This document shows positions 1 through 5,972 of a DNA stretch of 15,866 bases, piece by piece (position 1 is the stretch's first letter; each line of letters begins with the position of its first letter). Source of the stretch: Actinomycetes bacterium (GTDB lineage: Bacteria > Actinomycetota > Acidimicrobiia > Acidimicrobiales > Palsa-688); contig JAKABK010000012.1 in NCBI GenBank assembly GCA_021796905.1, positions 1 to 15,866 of the forward strand, written 5' to 3'. A program made the position numbers and the translations under genes. Below the pieces are notes generated by a model that saw only the letters and a list, made by a program, of their open reading frames with translations, was not told the DNA's origin and searched no databases.

Positions 1-193
1 CCGGGGCGGGGGGAGGCGGGGGGGGAGGCGGGGGGCGGCGGTCGCGTGCCCGGCGCACCGGGGCGGGACCCGGTCGAGCAGGCCGGGTCGGGCGCGGGAC
101 GCCCGGGGCGGTCGGGTGCTGGCTCTGCATCGCCAGGCTCATGCCCGCGACGGCGACGACCAGCACCACTGCGAGGGCGATCGCTGCGGCCAT
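1..193 (-). CDS. Small membrane-anchored or secreted proline-rich protein, 5' part only
   Basis: The reading frame opens at an ATG (191-193) and stays open to the left edge, so only about 64 residues are visible and the C-terminus is missing. Residues 1-22 form a hydrophobic Ala/Val/Leu segment suited to a signal anchor or signal peptide, although there is no clear basic n-region. It is followed by a Pro/Arg/Ala-rich stretch ending in nine consecutive prolines (codons at 8-34). Such a segment usually marks a protein exported or tethered outside the membrane, and the proline run would call for EF-P during translation. There is no good ribosome site. A TACAGT hexamer seven bases before the ATG instead suggests a leaderless transcript. 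I do not recognise a family. The biased composition could also be chance in GC-rich DNA, so confidence is moderate. Confidence 0.45.
   Translation of the reverse strand, partial: MAAAIALAVVLVVAVAGMSLAMQSQHPTAPGVPRPTRPARPGPAPVRRARDRRPPPPPPPPPAP
3..41 (+). repeat. G-run tract with G-quadruplex potential
   Basis: Four runs of at least four G (3-6, 8-13, 18-25, 30-35) are separated by short spacers (C, AGGC, AGGC). The run-spacer pattern fits the usual G-quadruplex definition. These Gs lie on the template strand of the proline-rich gene, where they correspond to its polyproline codons. The tract may therefore simply reflect coding for proline. Confidence 0.5.
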
Positions 194-200
194 CGGCCGA

Positions 201-206
201 ACTGTA
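201..206 (-). promoter_or_regulatory. Candidate -10 element for a leaderless transcript
   Basis: On the minus strand this reads TACAGT, matching the actinobacterial TANNNT -10 pattern. It is followed by seven bases and then the ATG at 193, which puts the predicted transcript start at or beside the start codon. I see no convincing -35 box. The remaining spacer up to 301 shows nothing else I can name. Confidence 0.35.
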
Positions 207-301
207 CCTGCCCTCCGTGCCGAGCCGGCAGCCACCCCCGCCGGACGCTCCCGGTCCCGCCCCGCTCCGCCCGTCGTAGCTGAGCGCTGCGGAAGTCGGC
301 G

Positions 302-661
302 TTAGCGCCTCCAGCGAGCCGAGCGGTCCTTGAAACGGGCCCACCAGGTCTCGGCACGGCGGCGCTCCTGCTCCCGTTGGCGTCGACGTTCCGCTTCGAT
401 CTCCGGGCCGACCGCCCCGATGATCTCCTCGGCCGAGCCGAGCAGGGCCACCGCGTCGGGGTGCAGTCCCGGGTCGTCGGGACCTTCGGCACTGGCGGCA
501 GCTGGCAGGTCCGGTCTCCGGGTGTATCGGGGGCAGTTCCGCGGGCAGCGCCAGGGCGCCTCGGGAGCGAGACCGAGAGCGCAGAACTGGGCCGGCTCCC
601 CGGATTCCGAGATCCGACGCTGGAAGTACTTGCAGTCCTCCCTCATGACCACGAGGACCAT
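302..661 (-). CDS. Small four-cysteine protein downstream of sufB, function unknown
   Basis: The product is 119 residues from the ATG at 661, or 114 from a second ATG at 646 that gives the N-terminus MREDCKYF. Neither start has a strong ribosome site. The N-terminal half carries four cysteines spaced C-X16-C-X11-C-X3-C, and the last pair sits in a CPRNCP motif. This arrangement suits zinc or Fe-S cluster binding. The C-terminal third is a charged Arg/Glu/Gln stretch, probably helical, ending in basic residues. The gene follows sufB by about 100 bases on the same strand, so co-transcription and a role linked to Fe-S metabolism are possible, but that is inference from position and cysteines only. 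No catalytic motif is visible. Confidence 0.7.
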   Translation of the reverse strand: MVLVVMREDCKYFQRRISESGEPAQFCALGLAPEAPWRCPRNCPRYTRRPDLPAAASAEGPDDPGLHPDAVALLGSAEEIIGAVGPEIEAERRRQREQERRRAETWWARFKDRSARWRR

Positions 662-683
662 GCTGCCACCACCGGCGGGGACA

Positions 684-760
684 CCGGCAGAGCCACCCGG
701 CCGTCCCGGCCGGCAGAGCCACCCGGCCGGCAGAGCCACCCGGCCGTCCCGGCCGGGTGG
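684..760 (-). repeat. Tandem GC-rich repeat forming hairpins after sufB
   Basis: A 17-base unit (starting CCGGCAGAGCC, ending CACCCGG) occurs at 684-700, 710-726 and 727-743. The first and third copies are followed by CCGTCCCGG. Two perfect hairpins result: arms CCGGCCG/CGGCCGG around TCC at 697-713, and 11-bp arms around TCC at 736-760. The array fills most of the spacer between sufB and the next gene. Confidence 0.8.
736..760 (-). terminator. Hairpin terminator candidate, sufB 3' end
   Basis: Perfect 11-bp arms (CCACCCGGCCG and CGGCCGGGTGG) flank a three-base loop, three bases after the sufB stop codon. No U-run follows, so this would be a tail-less terminator of the kind proposed for high-GC actinobacteria, or an mRNA-stabilising 3' structure that attenuates read-through into the four-cysteine gene. 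Confidence 0.5.
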
Positions 761-763
761 GGT

Positions 764-2164
764 TCAGCCGACCGAGCCCTCCATCTGCAGCTCGATCAAG
801 CGGCTCCACTCGACGGCGTACTCCATCGGCAGGGTCCGGGTTATCGGCTCGATGAACCCGTTGACGATCATGCTCATCGCCTGCTGCTCGGAGAGGCCAC
901 GGCTCATCAGGTAGAACAACTGGTCCTCCCCGACGCGCGACACGGTCGCCTCGTGGCCGACCTCCGCGTCGGCTTCGGCGACCTCGATGTAGGGATAGGT
1001 GTCCGATCGCGACAGGTCGTCGAGGATCAGGGCGTCGCAGCGAACGAAGCTCTTGGAGCGGCGCGCCCCCTCCTCGAACTTCACCAGGCCCCGGTAGGAG
1101 GTCCGCCCGGCGTCTTTGGATATCGACTTGGAGATGATCGTCGAGGTGGTCTCGGGCGCGGCGTGGACCATCTTGGCTCCGGCGTCCTGGTGTTGACCGG
1201 CGCCGGCGTAGGCCACCGAGAGGACCTCACCGGAGGCCTTCGGCCCCATCAGCCAGACCGCCGGGTACTTCATGGTCAGACGGCTGCCGATGTTGCCGTC
1301 GATCCACTCCATGTGGCCCTCCGTCTCGACCCGGGCTCGCTTGGTCACCAGGTTGTAGACGTTGTTGGACCAGTTCTGGATCGTGGTGTAGGTCACCCGG
1401 GCGCTCGGCTTCACGACGATCTCGACCACCGCCGAGTGCAGGGAGTCGGAGGTGTAGACCGGGGCGGAGCAGCCCTCGATGTAGTGCACCTGGGAGCCCT
1501 CGTCGGCGATGATCAGGGTCCGCTCGAACTGGCCCATGTTCTCGGCGTTGATCCGGAAGTAGGCCTGGAGGGGCATGTCGACGGTCACGCCCGGGGGGAC
1601 GTAGATGAAGCTCCCACCGCTCCACATGGCGGTGTTGAGCGCCGCGAACTTGTTGTCGTTCGCGCTGATCACCCTCCCGAAGTAGGCCTTGACCAGCTCC
1701 GGGTACTCCTTCAAGGCGGTGTCCATGTCGCAGAACAGCACGCCCTGGGCCTCGAGGTCCTCCCGGTTCTTGTGGTAGACGACCTCCGACTCGTACTGGG
1801 CGGTCACCCCGGCCAGGTACTTGCGCTCGGCCTCGGGGATACCGAGCTTCTCGTAGGTCGCCTTGACCGAGTCGGGCAGCTCGTCCCACGCGTCGACCTG
1901 CCGATCGGTCGGCTTGATGTAGTAGTAGATGTCGTCGAAGTCGATGCCGCTCATGTCGCCACCCCAGGTGGGCATCGGCCGGCGCCGGAAGTAGCGGAGA
2001 GCCTTCAGGCGGTTACGGGTCATCCAGTCCGGCTCGCCCTTCATCCAGGACATCTCCCTGACGATGTCCTCGGAGAGGCCCTTCTTGGGCTTGAACACGT
2101 AGAAGTCCTCGACGTCGCTCCAGCCAAGCTTGTAGCGACCGAGGTCCAGCTCTGTAGTAGCCAT
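764..2164 (-). CDS. sufB: Fe-S cluster assembly scaffold SufB
   Basis: The 466-residue product is a full-length SufB, the core scaffold on which SufBCD builds Fe-S clusters in the cytoplasm. The C-terminal half shows the right-handed beta-helix typical of SufB/SufD, including SFIYVPPGV near 185-193, [18 protein letters not shown] near 231-248 and [18 protein letters not shown] near 372-389. Cys376 and Glu405 correspond to the functional Cys405 and Glu434 of the E. coli protein, with identical spacing between them. There is no intein, unlike the mycobacterial homologue. The ATG at 2164 is preceded by GGGAGG (2176-2181) with an 11-base gap. Usual partners sufC, sufD, sufS and sufU are absent from both sides here, so the operon is split or sufB stands apart from the rest. 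Confidence 0.96.
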   Translation of the reverse strand: MATTELDLGRYKLGWSDVEDFYVFKPKKGLSEDIVREMSWMKGEPDWMTRNRLKALRYFRRRPMPTWGGDMSGIDFDDIYYYIKPTDRQVDAWDELPDSVKATYEKLGIPEAERKYLAGVTAQYESEVVYHKNREDLEAQGVLFCDMDTALKEYPELVKAYFGRVISANDNKFAALNTAMWSGGSFIYVPPGVTVDMPLQAYFRINAENMGQFERTLIIADEGSQVHYIEGCSAPVYTSDSLHSAVVEIVVKPSARVTYTTIQNWSNNVYNLVTKRARVETEGHMEWIDGNIGSRLTMKYPAVWLMGPKASGEVLSVAYAGAGQHQDAGAKMVHAAPETTSTIISKSISKDAGRTSYRGLVKFEEGARRSKSFVRCDALILDDLSRSDTYPYIEVAEADAEVGHEATVSRVGEDQLFYLMSRGLSEQQAMSMIVNGFIEPITRTLPMEYAVEWSRLIELQMEGSVG

Positions 2165-2165
2165 C

Positions 2166-2178
2166 AGGCGTCACGCCT
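2166..2178. promoter_or_regulatory. 13-bp dyad overlapping the sufB ribosome-binding site
   Basis: The arms AGGCGT and ACGCCT are perfectly complementary around one central base, and the dyad overlaps the Shine-Dalgarno GGGAGG. The one-base centre makes an RNA hairpin unlikely, so if functional it would be a protein-binding site. It could be chance in this base composition. Confidence 0.3.
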
Positions 2179-2201
2179 CCCGACGAATTTCTCCTACGTC
2201 G

Positions 2202-2226
2202 ATAGTAACAACCTCGAGCGCTCGAG
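2202..2226 (-). promoter_or_regulatory. sufB promoter with a 14-bp palindromic operator candidate
   Basis: The minus strand carries TACTAT (2202-2207), a good TANNNT -10 box, which predicts a 5' leader of about 30 bases. Five bases upstream lies the perfect 14-bp palindrome CTCGAGCGCTCGAG (2213-2226), filling the -35/-10 spacer. That is where a repressor would block RNA polymerase or an activator would remodel the promoter. The surrounding AT-richer patch (2181-2212) stands out from the GC-rich background and supports a promoter. I cannot name the regulator. Confidence 0.5.
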
Positions 2227-2325
2227 CGGAGCGGACCTTCCGGCACCGGCCCGCCGGCCCCGCCGGTCAGCGCCGAGCGGAGCGGACCTTCCGGCACCGG
2301 CCCGCCGGCCCCGCCGGTCAGCGCC
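2224..2325. repeat. Two perfect 51-bp tandem repeats
   Basis: Two identical 51-bp copies lie head to tail at 2224-2274 and 2275-2325, and a degenerate start of a third copy follows (GGGCGGAGCG). Each contains arms ACCGGC/GCCGGT (2245-2267 and 2296-2318) able to form a hairpin. The second copy overlaps the end and stop codon of the two-helix membrane ORF. Perfect identity implies a recent duplication or slippage event. Confidence 0.9.
2296..2318 (-). terminator. Repeat-borne hairpin at the stop of the small membrane gene
   Basis: The six-bp arms ACCGGC and GCCGGT enclose an 11-base GC-rich loop and touch the stop codon at 2318-2320. The identical hairpin recurs 51 bp further downstream (2245-2267). 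Neither has a U-tail. A doubled tail-less terminator separating this gene from sufB is plausible. Confidence 0.4.
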
Positions 2326-2506
2326 GGGCGGAGCGACCCGGACGGAGGGCGGCTGCCGCCACGCTCAGGAACATGACCGCCCCGACGCCGAAGACCAGCC
2401 ACCGGGTCGTAGGCGGCTTGACCCAGATCGTGACGACCATGACGAGCGCGGCCACCGCGAGGGCGGCGAGGTAGTCGGCGGGCGCCTTCGAGGCTGCGGG
2501 ACGCAT
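2318..2506 (-). CDS. Small two-helix membrane protein
   Basis: This 62-residue ORF has two clear hydrophobic segments, about residues 12-29 and 35-54. They are joined by a short KPPTTR loop and followed by a basic tail (RPGRSARR), so both ends should face the cytoplasm. I chose the ATG at 2506; an upstream start at 2569 would add an unlikely Gly/Pro-rich extension. No Shine-Dalgarno is seen, but TACGCT lies eight bases before the ATG, consistent with a near-leaderless mRNA. No family is recognised. It sits between the luciferase-like gene and sufB on the same strand with 90- and 153-base gaps, so it probably has its own transcript. Confidence 0.6.
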   Translation of the reverse strand: MRPAASKAPADYLAALAVAALVMVVTIWVKPPTTRWLVFGVGAVMFLSVAAAALRPGRSARR

Positions 2507-2596
2507 GGGGCCCAAGCGTAACGGGGGCGGGAAGCCGACGGCCAGCCCGCCGACGCCACCCCGGGCCACCTCGGCGCGCGCCCGGTCCGGCGGGGA

Positions 2597-3646
2597 TCAG
2601 CCGGCGATGTCCCGGAGCTCCTCGAGCAGCTCGAGCTCTCCTCGTCCGCCGGTCGGCACCGGGGTCACCTGCAGGTGGGTCACCCCCGCCTCGGCGAAGG
2701 CGGCGACCCGTTCGGCGACCCAACCCCGGGGACCGGCGAGGGAGGTCAGCGCGAGCAGCTCGTCGGGAACCCGCGCCTCGGCCTCACGTTTGCGCCCGGC
2801 CAGGTACAGCTCCTGGATCTCCGCTGCCTGCTCCTCGAACCCGTAGCGGCAGGCCAGGTCGTTGTAGAAGTTGCGGCCCTTGGCGCCCATCCCCCCGACA
2901 TAGAGCGCGACCATCGGTCTGGCCAGCTCCCTCACGGCGAGCACGTCGTCGCCGTCGCCGATCGCGAGCAGCCCGCCGGCGCTGATCTGCAACGGCTGGA
3001 GCGCCGGGTCGCGCTTGGCGGCCCCGGAGCGCAGGGCGTCCCCCCAGACCTGCTCGGACCGCTCGGGGATGAACAGGATCGGCAACCAGCCGTCGGCGAC
3101 CTCGGCGGCGAGCGCCACGTTGCGCTCACCGAGGGCCGCCAACCACACCGGGATCCGCGCCCGGAGCGGGTGGGTGATGATCTTGAGCGGCTTGCCGAGC
3201 CCGGTGCCCTGCTCCGGGGGGAGGGGCAGCTTGTAGTAGCGGCCGTCGTGGACCAGGGGCGCCTCCCGGGCCCACACCGCCCGGCAGATCGAGACGACCT
3301 CCCGGGTCCGCCCGATCGGCGCGTCGTAGGCGACCCCGTGCCAGCCCTCGATCACCTGGGGACCGGAGGCGCCGAGACCCAGCTCGAAGCGCCCGTCGGA
3401 GAGCGCGTCGAGCCCGGCAGCGGTCATGGCGATCAACGCCGGCGTCCGGGAGTAGATCGGCAGGATCCCCGCCGCGATCCGGACCCGTTGGGTGCGGGCC
3501 GCGAGGAACCCCATGAAGCTCGGGGAGTCGAAACCGTAGGCCTCCGCGACCCACACCAGGTCGAGCCCGACCGCCTCGTAGGCGGCGACCCGCCGGGCGG
3601 CCTCCTCGAACCCCCCGTCGTAGCCGAGGAACGTGGTGACCTGCAT
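2597..3646 (-). CDS. Luciferase-like (LLM) F420-type oxidoreductase
   Basis: The 349-residue product has the bacterial-luciferase TIM-barrel signature. It contains an N-terminal strand MQVTTFLGY, the segment AYEAVGLDLVWVAEAYGFDSPSFMGFLAARTQRVRIAAGI-type core near 22-62, ALSDGRFELGLGASGPQVIEGWHG near 81-104, and a C-terminal THLQVTPVP barrel strand. Actinobacterial proteins of this length and pattern generally use coenzyme F420 as hydride carrier. The substrate cannot be read from sequence. The ATG at 3646 is preceded by GAGGGAGG about nine bases upstream. The gene is divergent from the S9 peptidase across 76 bases and probably monocistronic. Confidence 0.9.
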   Translation of the reverse strand: MQVTTFLGYDGGFEEAARRVAAYEAVGLDLVWVAEAYGFDSPSFMGFLAARTQRVRIAAGILPIYSRTPALIAMTAAGLDALSDGRFELGLGASGPQVIEGWHGVAYDAPIGRTREVVSICRAVWAREAPLVHDGRYYKLPLPPEQGTGLGKPLKIITHPLRARIPVWLAALGERNVALAAEVADGWLPILFIPERSEQVWGDALRSGAAKRDPALQPLQISAGGLLAIGDGDDVLAVRELARPMVALYVGGMGAKGRNFYNDLACRYGFEEQAAEIQELYLAGRKREAEARVPDELLALTSLAGPRGWVAERVAAFAEAGVTHLQVTPVPTGGRGELELLEELRDIAG

Positions 3647-3722
3647 CTCCGGGCGCCTCCCTCGAGCCCCCGGCGGGCTCTCCCGACGATCCTAGGAGTC
3701 GGGACCTGCCAGGCTGGCGGCC

Positions 3723-5852
3723 ATGTCCCGCCCGACTCCGCCCGTCGCCGCCCGTCGCCCCCACCGCATCGAGATCCCCGGCCAGGAGCCCCGCGACGAC
3801 CCCTGGTACTGGTTGCGCGACCGCGACGACCCCGAGGTGCTCGCCCACCTCCGGGCCGAGAACGCCTACGCGGAGGCGCTGCTGGCCCCGACCGGGGGGC
3901 TCCAGGAGCGGATCTTCGAGGAGGTCCGCTCCCGGGTGGTGGAGACCGACGCCGACGCCCCGGTACGCGACGGCCAGTGGTGGTACTGGACCCGCACCGT
4001 CGAGGGGCTCCCCTACGGGATCGCCTGCCGGCGCCACGACCCCGGGCGGGAACTGACCGCAGAGCAGGTCCTCGCCGACGCCCGGGCCGGGCGCAGCGAC
4101 GCCGAGTCGGTGATCCTCGACCAGAACGAGCTGGCCGGCGGGAGCGACTCGTTCGCGCTCGGGGTCTTCGACGTCTCCCCCGACCACCGGGTCCTCGCCT
4201 ACGCCACCGACCTGGACGGCGACGAGAAGTACTCGCTGCGCTTCCGGGACCTGGGCAGCGGGGCGGACCTTGCCGACACGGTCGAGGACGTGACCTACGG
4301 GTCGGCGTGGTCGGCCGACTCGACCACCTTGTTCTACATCCGTCCCGACGCCGCGATGCGACCGTTCCAGGTGTGGCGCCACAGCCTCGGCACCGACAGC
4401 TCCGCTGACGTCCTGGTCCACGAGGAGCCCGACGAGCGGTTCTTCGTGTCGGTCGGCGCGACCCGGTCGCGGCGTTTCGTGGTGATCAGCTCGTCATCCA
4501 AGATGACCTCCGTGTCGTGGTCGGTGCCGGCCGACCGCCCGGGTGAGACGCCGGCGGTCGTGCTCCCCGTCGAGGAGGGCGTGGAGTACGACCTGGAGCA
4601 CGCCGTCTGGCCCGGGGAGGGCGACGTGTGGCTGGTCCGCCACAACCGGCGGGAGGACGACGGATCGGCGCGCACCGACTTCGCCCTGGGCCTGCTCCCG
4701 GTCGGGGGCGGCGTCGCCGAGCTCCGGGAGCTGATCGCTCACCGCCGGGGGGTGCGACTGGTCGACGTCGAGGCGTTCGCCACCCACGTGGTCGTGACCG
4801 AACGCTCCGAGGGGCTCGAACGGCTCCGGGTGATCGAGGCGGGCGGCACCGCCGCCCGCCTGGTCGACCAGCCCGACGCTGTCTACACCCTGACCGGCGC
4901 GGCCAACCCGGAGTGGGACGCGACGAGCTACCGCTTCGGCTACATGTCGCTGGTCGCCCCGGCCTCGACCGTCGAGGTCGACCTCGCCGGCGGGCAGCGG
5001 CGGGTGGTCCACCAGCAACCGGTGGTCGGCTACGACCCGTCCCGGTTCCGCAGTGAGCGGCTCTGGGCGGTGGCGCCCGACGGGGTGAGGGTCCCGATCT
5101 CGGTGGTCGCCCGGGCGGACGTGGCGCTCGACGGGTCCGCTCCCTGCTTGTTGTACGGCTACGGCTCCTACGAGCTGACCGTCGACCCGTGGTTCTCGGT
5201 GCCCCGCTTGAGCCTGCTCGAGCGTGGCGTGGTCTTTGCGATAGCGCACGTCCGGGGGGGCGGAGAGCTCGGCCGCTCCTGGTACGAGCAGGGTCGTCTG
5301 CGCTCCAAGCCCAACACCTTCACCGACTTCGTCGCCTGCGCCGAGCACCTGGTCGCTACCGGGTGGGCGGCACGGGGACGGATCGCCGCCCGGGGTGGAA
5401 GCGCCGGGGGCCTGCTGATGGGGGCGGTGATCAACCTGCGACCCGACCTGTGGCGGGCGGTCGTCGCCGAGGTGCCGTTCGTCGACGTGGTGACGACCAT
5501 GTCCGACCCGAGCCTGCCGCTGACCGTGACCGAGTGGGAGGAGTGGGGCAACCCGGTCGAGGACCCCGACGCCTACCGGGTGATGCTCTCCTACAGCCCC
5601 TACGACAACCTGGTCGAGGGGCCCCATCCCGCGCTGCTCGCCACCGCCGGCCTGAACGACCCGCGCGTCGGGTTCTGGGAGCCGGCCAAGTGGGTCGCCA
5701 AGATGCGCAGTCTCGACACCGGCGACCGGCCGATCCTGCTGCGCACCGAGCTGGACGCCGGCCACCAGGGACCGTCTGGGCGTTACGCCGCCTGGAGGGA
5801 CGAGGCGAGGGTCGCCGCGTTCGTGCTGAGCCAGCTCGGCGTGGAGGGCTGA
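3723..5852 (+). CDS. ptrB: Oligopeptidase B-like S9 prolyl oligopeptidase family peptidase
   Basis: The 709-residue protein has the full S9A layout. Residues 1-70 form an N-terminal segment with the typical HPHRIEIPGQEPRDDPWYWLRDR-like start, then comes a beta-propeller to about 440, then an alpha/beta-hydrolase catalytic domain. The catalytic triad is Ser560 in GGSAGG, Asp646 in LNDPRV and His681 in DAGHQGPSGR. Other landmarks are YGYGSYE (478-484) and HVRGGGELGRSWYEQGR (509-525). The propeller-gated family cleaves short peptides, and oligopeptidase B members prefer basic residues at P1. No signal peptide is seen, so it is cytoplasmic. There is no clear ribosome site before the ATG; CAGGCT seven bases upstream could be a weak leaderless -10. 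Confidence 0.94.
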   Translation: MSRPTPPVAARRPHRIEIPGQEPRDDPWYWLRDRDDPEVLAHLRAENAYAEALLAPTGGLQERIFEEVRSRVVETDADAPVRDGQWWYWTRTVEGLPYGIACRRHDPGRELTAEQVLADARAGRSDAESVILDQNELAGGSDSFALGVFDVSPDHRVLAYATDLDGDEKYSLRFRDLGSGADLADTVEDVTYGSAWSADSTTLFYIRPDAAMRPFQVWRHSLGTDSSADVLVHEEPDERFFVSVGATRSRRFVVISSSSKMTSVSWSVPADRPGETPAVVLPVEEGVEYDLEHAVWPGEGDVWLVRHNRREDDGSARTDFALGLLPVGGGVAELRELIAHRRGVRLVDVEAFATHVVVTERSEGLERLRVIEAGGTAARLVDQPDAVYTLTGAANPEWDATSYRFGYMSLVAPASTVEVDLAGGQRRVVHQQPVVGYDPSRFRSERLWAVAPDGVRVPISVVARADVALDGSAPCLLYGYGSYELTVDPWFSVPRLSLLERGVVFAIAHVRGGGELGRSWYEQGRLRSKPNTFTDFVACAEHLVATGWAARGRIAARGGSAGGLLMGAVINLRPDLWRAVVAEVPFVDVVTTMSDPSLPLTVTEWEEWGNPVEDPDAYRVMLSYSPYDNLVEGPHPALLATAGLNDPRVGFWEPAKWVAKMRSLDTGDRPILLRTELDAGHQGPSGRYAAWRDEARVAAFVLSQLGVEG

Positions 5853-5853
5853 G

Positions 5854-5950
5854 CCCCGGCACCGGGGACCCGCCGGTGGGACCACCAGGCCGCCGCGGCA
5901 GCCTCGGCCCCGGGATCGCGACGGTTCGGGCCCCGGCCGCCGAGGTGGTC
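5854..5950. terminator. Inverted-repeat cluster between convergent genes, bidirectional terminator candidate
   Basis: The 120-base gap between the stops of the S9 peptidase and the FtsH-like gene holds several hairpins. CCCCG/CGGGG lies at 5854-5867, one base after the peptidase stop. The longer-range arms are CCTCGGC (5902-5908) with GCCGAGG (5939-5945), and GACCACC (5880-5886) with GGTGGTC (5944-5950). None has a U-tract. Convergent placement argues for a bidirectional terminator. Confidence 0.45.
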
Positions 5951-5972
5951 TCTGCGCCGGTCCGAGCGAGGT

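Noticed and set aside
684..760. CRISPR array
   Set aside because: The copies are short, adjacent or separated by the same nine bases, and have no unique spacers.
2213..2226. Mycobacterial-type SufR binding site at the sufB palindrome
   Set aside because: The palindrome's sequence and arm spacing do not match the ACACT/TGTGA-type site known to me, so I report it only as an unassigned operator candidate.
377..2521. A 714-codon open frame on the plus strand opposite sufB
   Set aside because: It is antisense to a clearly recognised sufB, has a composition biased to Gly/Val/Asp/His/Arg, and contains repeat-derived peptides. It is a GC-rich shadow frame.
3126..4421. A 431-codon minus-strand open frame crossing the LLM and peptidase genes
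   Set aside because: It overlaps two well-supported genes on opposite strands and shows no recognisable domain.
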